From: Bradysia coprophila
Taxonomy: Eukaryota; Arthropoda; Insecta; Diptera; Sciaridae
Assembly (NCBI RefSeq): GCF_014529535.1
Contig: NW_023503941.1
Location: 2,478,942-2,542,941 of the forward strand
Length of the DNA: 64,000 nt
Direction of reading: 5' to 3'
The position numbers and the translations under genes are program-made. The notes under the pieces are model-generated. The model searched no databases and was not told the origin of the DNA. It saw only the letters and a program-made list of their open reading frames with translations. Of the stretch, positions 56,321-64,000 are shown piece after piece; position 1 is the stretch's first letter; every line of letters begins with the position of its first letter.

Positions 56321-57310
56321 GAGAACCATAAAATAGTAACTTCTGCTTTAGGGCTCGAACAAAATTGTGCCAGTCTATTTCTGTTTAGTCTAAGGTTGTA
56401 GGTATAGGACATGTACGAAGACATCCTTCCCCTGTGTTTAAGAAAACCGGAATAACATGTGGATGTAAATTCTGATGTGTGACGTTGAACTCATAGGTGT
56501 TCTTCTTATTTCAAATAATTAGTGATCGGAACAGGTACGTTCGATCTGAAACCTGAAGTTCAAATTCCCAGTATCTGATTAGAACTGAACATGAATAGAA
56601 AATTTTAACCTGACCTGAATTTACCTCAAAGATAAATCCGGTCAGATTCCAGGGATTCCAAGGAACTTTTCAGGAAATTGTGATTCTTCCTAATAAATGG
56701 GGTTGCATTGTCTAGGTTTTCTGAGCTTAAGTCTAATTTTGTTAGGACACTTTCTTGGTATCATTCACGCTAATCGACCTGTAAGACAGTTAACAAAGTT
56801 TGTTAGTATTCCGAACGTAAATTCCTGGATCCTCACTGCACAAAACTTCGTACATTATATCGCTTCCTACTCATTTCTGTTTCATTGTATTTAAGTGTTC
56901 GAATGGCAAAACTCCTTCGTTAACGATTGGCTGAACTCTCCAGTAGAAAACCAACTTTTATTGCAACTGTGCAATGAAACAATTTAGTAGTCGACCCACT
57001 TTCAAAGGCTTCAGTGGAATAAGATTTCTTTAATTAAATTACCAACAGTGGAAAATGTGTAAAACATTCACCAATGCTTTCGAAATTTAACGAAAACCCT
57101 TACAGTCTCAAAAGCCGAGATTCACATGAACTCATTTAAATTGATGTTAAAAGTTAAATACGAAATATCATTTACTTCCCTTCCATTTAGACTTCGTTTC
57201 CTGGTTTCAAAGTAGTCTACCCTTGACTTGTTTAACACACATAAAATGAAAATCATTTCGAAAATAAATAAAACTTTGTTTTCATGTTAAACACTTTAGT
57301 ATGTTGAGCT
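56321..57310. other. Gene-free stretch
   Basis: No repeat or gene was recognised. Confidence 0.35.
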
Positions 57311-57743
57311 TTGTGTGCTCCATTTTCCCACACACATACTATACCGTGTCTCTCACTCGCTCGCCATGTATCTTTTCGCCTGTCTATCTCTCTCTCTCTC
57401 CGCTATATCTCAAAAACAACTGTACTACAATCTATTCCCCATCGCCGAAAATGCTGCACGGATTATGAAGTGAGTAATGTTTTGTTTTCCATCATATTAT
57501 TCGCAAAGTTCACCCATCATCCCACATAATATTCAGGATGTTCAGCTATCGCACACAATAGACAAGATTGAAGTAGATAAATTCATCTATCGTTCGCATA
57601 TTGTCGAACGTGCACACTATTTCGATATGATGTACAATGAAGCTGAAGTTATAGAAAATTTCGTGTGTACACTTTATACAGCTACAAGCAGCATGTCGTT
57701 TTATATCGCAGTGCAGCGAAAATGCTGGATATTATCGCCGTAA
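57311..57743 (+). CDS. Candidate two-exon coding segment
   Basis: A frame ending ...HRRKCCTDYE is followed by GTGAGT (57470) and, 67 bp on, by ATATTCAG (ending 57536). Joining keeps the frame. The second block gives DVQLSHTIDKIEVDKFIYRS then HIVERAHYFDMMYNEAEVIE, stopping at 57743. A 67-bp intron is typical of insects. No in-frame ATG precedes the first part, so the true start is unknown. An alternative frame from an ATG at 57366 gives a hydrophobic start (MYLFACLSLSLSAIS) and a short secreted peptide. The family was not recognised. Confidence 0.35.
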
Positions 57744-58876
57744 CTCGGTTGATAAATCCTCTGTTTTTCATACGATTTTTTTTAGCTTATGTCGTCCAAC
57801 TTTTCTTTAAAAGGAAAATTGTTTCCGTTGTGCTGTTGATGCATAGCAAATAAACACTGAAAGTAATAGATACCTGCAGCGGATGTCATAATTTATGGAA
57901 ACTTATTATCGAATAAATTCGGTAGCTGACGATGTCTATAGGTTTGTTCCAAATAACTGTAAACCCGAACTTTGACAACACGAACGACGACGATTTCATC
58001 TACATAGATGAACATAACCTGAACGTCAACAAAGTTCTTTGTACATTTTTCGTTACAATTTTCGTCAACCTGAAAGTTGAGGTTAAGTTGCCTTCTGTGG
58101 ATGAAATTTGACATTTCGAAGCCAAGTATAAAACCAGCTGGTAAAATGAAAATTTTGACACAAAATGTATGGGACATCTGTCAACATTTTCAGTTTGTAT
58201 GGAAAAATGTATGTGAATACATCATGTTCATCACACGGTACTCATAACCCCACTAAATTTTTCGTTAAATTGTCCTTAACCTCAATCGATTGACACTAAC
58301 TGGGTGCAAATCGCTCGTTCAATTCGTTCGACCTGTCTGACATCTGGAATCGTGTCTGACGTTTAGGAGGTCATGAAGATGCGAGGGGAAAACTACGAGA
58401 CCAAATCTTGTCCCATCTATTTGCTATTGCGCACTATTTCTTTCTATTGGCGCCAATAGTACATAGCACCTCTCCTGGTAGTAGTTTCTTCCTCGTGAAG
58501 ATGTATTTCATTTCAACGACTGGTTACATACTTGAATTAAACCGTGAGTGCCTGACACCTGAGAAACCGAGGTGCTGCACTTGAAAAATTACATTTCCGT
58601 CTTTTCTTACGGATTTGCATTCCCTTCTTTGAATTATTGGAATGTTTGTACGTGTCAATAGCTGGCTTTTCGAATCGTTCGTTTCTCAACTCTGCGAATT
58701 AATGAAGGATTTTTTGTAAAAGAAATATTTGTTCACGAATACACTGGAAGGGAAAGAGGGAATGTTTGTGTAGCAATTGGTAAATAACAGCAGATTGTTT
58801 CTTTTCCGTATTGATAATTAATATTTCATAATAACATCTGTATCTGTATGAATGAGGTTGTGTTTCAGTATAGGAA
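57744..58876. other. Gene-free stretch
   Basis: The frames at 57665-57853 and 57893-58177 are unsupported. No repeat was recognised. Confidence 0.35.
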
Positions 58877-58884
58877 GCACAGAG

Positions 58885-60974
58885 CAGAGCCGGATTAACC
58901 ATATGGGCTTGGCGGGGGGGGCCCGGCCCACTGGCACTGGAAAAAAGTGGCGCTGGAATTTTAATCATGATGACAGAAAATTGTACTTTTGTGTACAAAT
59001 TCGTTATGCTCAAATGTGAGAAAACATTGGGTTCTTCCTGAGTATAATCGAAATGATGGTCAGTCTGTCACAAACTCGCAATCAAAATGTATATGGTAGA
59101 AGTTCTGACCACAGAGCCTAATGTTAACATTCAAATTCATCTAAATTATGTCCTCCGCAAAGTATTGTTTCGACGTGAAGCTATATATGTTGAGATGAAT
59201 CGTTGTTGTGTAAAACGCCCAGTCAACATTTATGAGGAAAACAAGTAAACTTTCGAAAATATTCGAGTAACATTTGAAGAAAAATAAAACAGTCAGAACC
59301 ATCATTTGGTGTCGAAGAATGTACTTTGCAAACGTACTTCCAAGGATGAGTGAGGTAGAACTGAAAGTGAACAGTGCACGGTGCGGCTGAACAACTTTTT
59401 TTTTGACAAGTTCGTAAACATTGGGTTTCTCGTCGGGAAATTGTTTTTCTATATCGCTCAAATGGAGTACCGAATTCTACAAAAATTGCAGACAGAGTGA
59501 TATAAAAAAACTACGACTTTTGGAGGCATGCCGTAGAACAATTTTTTGTTTAAAATGATGTTGTCTATCGATAAAAAGAAAGCGTTCGTACGCAACAATT
59601 TTTTTTCGTCACTTTCAGCAACACAAGGAAAATGTATGGAGAAACGTCGTTTTTATCACTTTTCTCGAACATGCACAAGCAGCCGATTTTGAGCCAGAAC
59701 AAAAAAATTTTGTTTGGTTCCCAAAAACAATTTCCCGACGAGAAACCCAATGTTTACGAACTTGTCAAAAAAAAGTTGTTCAACCGCACCGTGAGTGTAG
59801 CAAACAAATTTATGGCACTGTAAAAAAATTGGGACGAAAATTTTCATTCAAAATATCACTCTATTTGCCAGCTGTCCCTATGCTTGACGTTACACTTGGC
59901 CAAAAAATACAGATTTACGTTGCAAAGCAGTCCAATCCAAAGAAACTCAAACCGCGAACTGTTGAAATATCAATAGAAAGAACGTATTTGATATGTTGGA
60001 ATGTGCATACCGTTGCACATTATACGCGAACGGATGTAATGTAGACGAAACATTGCATACACAGTTTTGGTTTGTATAACTTCGTTATAGTTGAATATAA
60101 TAAATATTAACCAGTCCAGTATTAACCGTTGATGGTTTCACTACTCATTAACTCCACCGCAACACGAACTGAGAAAGTTTTCGAGGACAATTGTGTTTTC
60201 ACCTAAATTTTTCAGTGAAAAACAATGCATTTCGGCATTAAAGGTTGGTTCCATCCTTCCAAGAAAGGCTCAACTGCAAAATTATTCTCGAAAGCATACT
60301 TGTCCTCCACACAGATGCAGCCTAATTCTTTACACTGAGATGACTCGTCCTCAACCTCAACAATCAAAAACACTCTGTCTGATGATAGGCATTTTTGACG
60401 CTACATTTTCACCAAAAAAAATATTTTATAAGAAAAAGTCCAAAAAATTATTTTAGCCCATAGAAAAATCGAATAGCATGGAAAAGCAACGAAAATGACT
60501 AAGTTAGAATTTAAAAAATGTTAAGTGGTCGCCCTTCTATATGCTCCTCGGTTATTCTAAGTTTAGTAACCAATAAATTTGTCAATTGGTTGTACTTCGC
60601 TTCATTACGAAATTATTATCGTCCGAATGGATCGTACAATTAGGCGTTTTTACTGTTTAGAAATTTGTGATTTTCATTCAAGTTAACATTTTTCATTTGT
60701 TTGTTTGAAAATTTTAGATCGAAAACTTCTAATTTTTCCCTTATTTATCATCATTATCAATTAGAACTTCAAAATTCCTAATTTTCTCCTTACTTTTGCT
60801 CGAAATCCTACTAAATTCCTTAATAAGGTGGCTTAATGTTGCATGTGAGGCCTGATCATGAACCAATTTGAGGGAATACAAAAACACAATAGATTTCCGT
60901 CAAAAATTTAAATTTTGGTATTGGCGCCAAATTATCACTTGGCCCATGGCGCTGGAAACGATAATCCGGCCCTG
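58885..60974. mobile_element. hAT-like element with 8-bp TSD, about 2.1 kb
   Basis: The left end CAGAGCCGGATTA and the complemented right end CAGGGCCGGATTA differ by one base. GCACAGAG is duplicated at 58877-58884 and 60975-60982. The CAGGGCCGGATTA terminus is common among insect hAT elements. An internal inverted repeat pairs about 59385-59450 with 59725-59795 (CAATTTCCCGACGAGAAACC). Only fragments of open frame are present, so it is non-autonomous or decayed. Confidence 0.92.
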
Positions 60975-60982
60975 GCACAGAG

Positions 60983-61608
60983 TCTACAACCAAGCAACGT
61001 CTCAGTGATAAACAAATGTAAATATTGTGCTATTCATGCAGACCGTGAAAAGTGATATAGTTAGGGGTAAACCACTATGGCTCGTATGTCAAAAGTGTAC
61101 GAAATAGCCATACTCACGAAACTTACGAACCATAATGGTTTACTGCTAGTGTGTGCTTCTAAAATTAAAAATGGCATCAGAGTCACGAGGCTCACAACTG
61201 CTGAAGAGAATGTTTTCACAGTTTTCGTGCAGCTAAGTTTGAGTGTACGTACTTGTGTTGACCATCTAACAGTTAGAGTAAGTCATTAATCAAATAATGA
61301 TGGTGACCCATTCACTCATCATCGGTTGGTGTACGCAGCCAACTTTACACCTTCTTTCCATTTATACTGTTATAATCAAAGTAATTATTAAACACTGAAG
61401 GTCAGAGAGATGCGAATATGGCGACTGGGTCGTTTCGCCGGATAGAGGAAATATGTCGAATGATTTTGAATTTGGTCGAGAGTAAATGTATTGAATGTAT
61501 CTCTCAAAAAACCAGCTGTCATTCAATATTGTTCTCCATATCTGTCGAAACGACGCTCCGCAGTCGTCATTTAGCACCTCTCTGATGAAGGTAATGCAAA
61601 TTCGCAGC
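60983..61608. other. Gene-free stretch
   Basis: A 70-codon frame at 61077-61289 is unsupported. Confidence 0.35.
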
Positions 61609-61737
61609 TACGCACGGGCAATGAAAGTATAAACCAGGTATGGTCTGTTCATATAAACCGGAGGACACTATGTCCTCCGCTATATACTAAGTTTGACATT
61701 CGACCATACCTTGTGTTGACGTTCATTGCGCACGGGT
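61609..61737. repeat. Inverted repeat with CGGAGGACA hairpin centre
   Basis: The perfect centre CGGAGGACACTATGTCCTCC(G) lies at about 61661-61681. The outer arms share GCACGGGCAATGAA and GGTATGGTC with the complement on the right. Confidence 0.8.
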
Positions 61738-61744
61738 TCCTACT

Positions 61745-62105
61745 TTCATGTGAATTTGTTGAACATTATTATGAATTCGTTTGCGTCAAGTTGCAGCTGT
61801 GGTGAGGTGAATTCGATTTCATAGACTGTGACGGGGAAGTATTTTGAAGGGGAAATTGAGTCGGAACAAAGAATTTGCGGGAGCTGTCGAACGTTTACAT
61901 AAAAAAATTCTCCTTCATTTGACACTTCGCGCACATTCGAACAAAAGAATATTTTCCCGTCACAACAGTCTTAGCAGGTGCAACAACATTAGTCACAAGA
62001 AAATATGAGGATGGCAACATTAGAAAAATGAATTCACCTGAACGTCAGGATCCCAAACAACTTTGATCCGCTGAGGGTTTGCATTACCTTCAGTGTTGAT
62101 ATAAC
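61745..62105 (+). repeat. Dispersed repeat paralogous to 364-575
   Basis: Longer copy of the repeat described at 364-575, sharing GAATTCGTTTGCGT, GCAGGTGCAACAACATTA and TTGCATTACCTTCAGTGTT. Confidence 0.65.
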
Positions 62106-62688
62106 TTTGGCTGTGACGATAGAGAATGAAATATAGTTCAGACCGCTTATTTTAACTTGTCTTGCGTGTCAAAATAATAAATGATCCGGATCCGCAATGA
62201 AACGTCCTGCAAGGCAAGTTACAATGAACTGGTCTTCGGACTTCTCGCTCTGATCAAACAGTGTATAGGAAAATACATGCGGGCGAAGTTGTTTATTTAT
62301 TTATTGATAAGACTGAGCTGTAATGGTATACCTACCCATTGGGCTACCCTTTAAGCCAAGGAATCCATTAGAGCAAAAAGTCATCTGTAACATTCTTATT
62401 CGTTTCGTGTCGTTTTAGATTGAGACACCCTACACGAAACGTGCAAGAACCCAACCAATGGTTGTACCAAAATCTGATGCTTCTTCAATTCCCCGAATAA
62501 ACATTAAAAACATATTTTATGAGTCTACTATTTCACGTTGGGTACATAAATGGTTGATACACTTTATACATTTTAGATTTGCATATTGAACATGCCATGT
62601 CGCTTCTTATAACAGCCCATTAAACAAACTTTGTTTTGATGATGATAATTCATGTAAATTTTAAAATAAACTTGAACTCCTTTCCATT
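62106..62688. other. Gene-free stretch
   Basis: A weak inverted pair lies around 62136-62245 (AACTTGTCTTGCG against AGGCAAGTT). Nothing else was seen. Confidence 0.4.
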
Positions 62689-63283
62689 GTGTATTGCCAA
62701 AAGCATACACACACTATATACTCGGCTGTGCTATTCACAAGAGGCGAAAATATCTCTCTCGTCTCTGTGTGTACGTATTGCAAACAAAATATAAATTGGA
62801 GTTATACACGCCCGTACATGAGTGAAATAAGTGGCGGTTTTCGTAGAGATATCTATGCATTATATAGGAAAGACCCCGAGTTGACGGAGTTATGGAAAAC
62901 TAAAATGTTGAACGTTAAATGTTGAGAAAGTGTTTTTGAGAATTAATTTTCTATCACCCGAACTTCTGCATTTTATGAGTCAGCTCGTTCGTCTAATGAC
63001 GTTAATGGTGTCAGCATATTACGAGTTTCTTGTATCAGATTTAACGGAAAAAGGGGGAAAACTACTTTACTACTCACTGAAGAAATGCGGTAGGGACATA
63101 GAGGACGTGATCTTTTTGGTTCAGCAGGGAAATTTAGACATTTTGTGTCTGATGGTGTGTCTCCTCTTGTTTGCAATAAAAAGTTGTGGAACAAAAATTT
63201 TCTCTGGAAAATGGAAAATCGTTTTTCCGAGCGGAAAGGTCATTTATATGAAAACATCCAAAGTCGAGTATCTCCGAAACTAA
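62689..63283 (+). CDS. Two adjacent coding-like frames, identity unknown
   Basis: Frame one ends ...ISGGFRRDIYALYRKDPELT plus 15 residues, with TGA at about 62925. Frame two (from about 62930) includes SAYYEFLVSDLTEKGGKLLY and RDIEDVIFLVQQGNLDIL. Both read like protein, but no family was recognised. No splice junction joins them cleanly, and minus-strand frames also overlap. Confidence 0.25.
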
Positions 63284-63450
63284 AATATATTTTTGAAAAG
63301 TTTCTTCTGTTCTGGTAAGGCTCATTACCGATATTTCATGGAAGTACTCGATGAGTTGGAATCGAGTTGGTATTATAGTTCTCCCAAAAAATGTCCCGGA
63401 AAATTTATCAATTTTGAAGCCATTTTCTCAGGCCAATTTAATTTTTTGGA

Positions 63451-63650
63451 CTTTTAACAAGTTTGAAGTCACCAGAGGTTTTTTCTCACTCACTGACATA
63501 ATGTTACGTTAACCATCGATAGAATTCAGAAGGGAACCAGAGGTCTGATTTCTCTGAAGTTCTATAGTTCAGGGATAGGTAAGCAGTGGACGATGAAGAC
63601 GTCACTTATTTTTAGGAACTGACCTTTGGTGACTTCAAACTTGTTAAAAG
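63451..63650. mobile_element. MITE, copy 2 (GTTTGAAGTCACC ends)
   Basis: 200 bp. CTTTTAACAAGTTTGAAGTC appears at both ends in inverted orientation. Homologous to 10969-11194 including flanks. Confidence 0.88.
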
Positions 63651-63680
63651 GCCAAATGTTGATGAGGCGACATAACTACA

Positions 63681-64000
63681 CGGTCAATATCGTCAGTAAC
63701 GATATTATCGTTTTTTAGACGATAGTATCGTCTAAAAAACGATAGTATAGTTTTTTGGACGATAGTATCGTTTTTTAGACGAATAGTATCGTCCAAAAAA
63801 CGATAGTATCGTCCAAAAAACGATAGTATCGTTTTTTAGACGATACTATCGTCTAAAAAACGATATTATCTTCCAAAAAAATTTCATCCAGGACGATAAT
63901 ATCGTCTAAAATTATAAATTTTAAAATATTTTCAGGACGATATTATCGTTTTCTTGACGATACTATCGTTTAAAAAAACGATAATATCGTTTTTTTGGAC
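63681..64000. repeat. Array of ACGATA..TATCGT palindromes at the window edge
   Basis: Repeated ACGATAGTATCGT or ACGATATTATCGT dyads are linked by CTAAAAAA, CCAAAAAA or their complements. Linker orientation flips between units. The array continues past 64000. Confidence 0.93.

Overview
This window looks like nuclear DNA of an insect, probably a fly (Diptera). The evidence is an AT-rich, gene-poor sequence, short GT-AG introns of about 60-90 bp, insect-type non-LTR retrotransposon pieces, many hAT-like elements with 8-bp target-site duplications, and one clear animal gene, a CNNM/Unextended-type metal transporter. The species cannot be named from sequence reading alone, and nothing looks prokaryotic.

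Genes. The only large, confidently recognised gene is the CNNM (ancient conserved domain protein, uex-like) gene on the minus strand at 27197-29530, in one uninterrupted exon with a poly(A) signal just after the stop. A small spliced minus-strand gene at 45846-46254 (84 residues, three exons, two short introns) was built by reading splice sites. Weaker coding candidates are a frameshifted plus-strand reading frame (1841-2277), possible exons at 33130-33400, 50436-50699, 57311-57743 and 62689-63283, and a minus-strand terminal exon at 53761-53902.

Mobile DNA dominates. (i) A non-LTR retrotransposon at 25139-26713 has an intact ORF1 (coiled coil plus FP-like C-terminal domain) and the first part of an ORF2 endonuclease. 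It stops abruptly at an array of 20-bp hairpin monomers that also borders the 3' end of the transporter gene. (ii) hAT-type elements are bounded by perfect or near-perfect 8-bp duplications at 142-330, 12429-13262, 40730-41559, 56129-56312 and 58885-60974, and a fragment lies at 21033-21466. (iii) A tRNA-derived SINE family has two copies, 38131-38380 (+) and 51281-51534 (-). (iv) A composite repeat of about 1.5-1.7 kb occurs three times in the same orientation (17680-19260, 35560-37009, 43678-45336). It consists of a foldback, an 18-bp minisatellite and a conserved 3' module with a GATAGACA microsatellite. A distinct analogue with the same module order lies at 30096-31170. (v) Many other foldback or MITE-like inverted repeats are scattered through the window.

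Tandem arrays include a 16-bp repeat (5691-5818), a dyad-containing repeat (10309-10800), a 49-bp repeat (15164-15555), a 129-bp repeat (47514-47850), the 20-bp hairpin array (26714-27074), and an array of ACGATA..TATCGT palindromes that runs off the right edge (63681-64000).

No CRISPR, operon or bacterial element is present. Most short open frames are chance frames in AT-rich or repetitive DNA and were left out.
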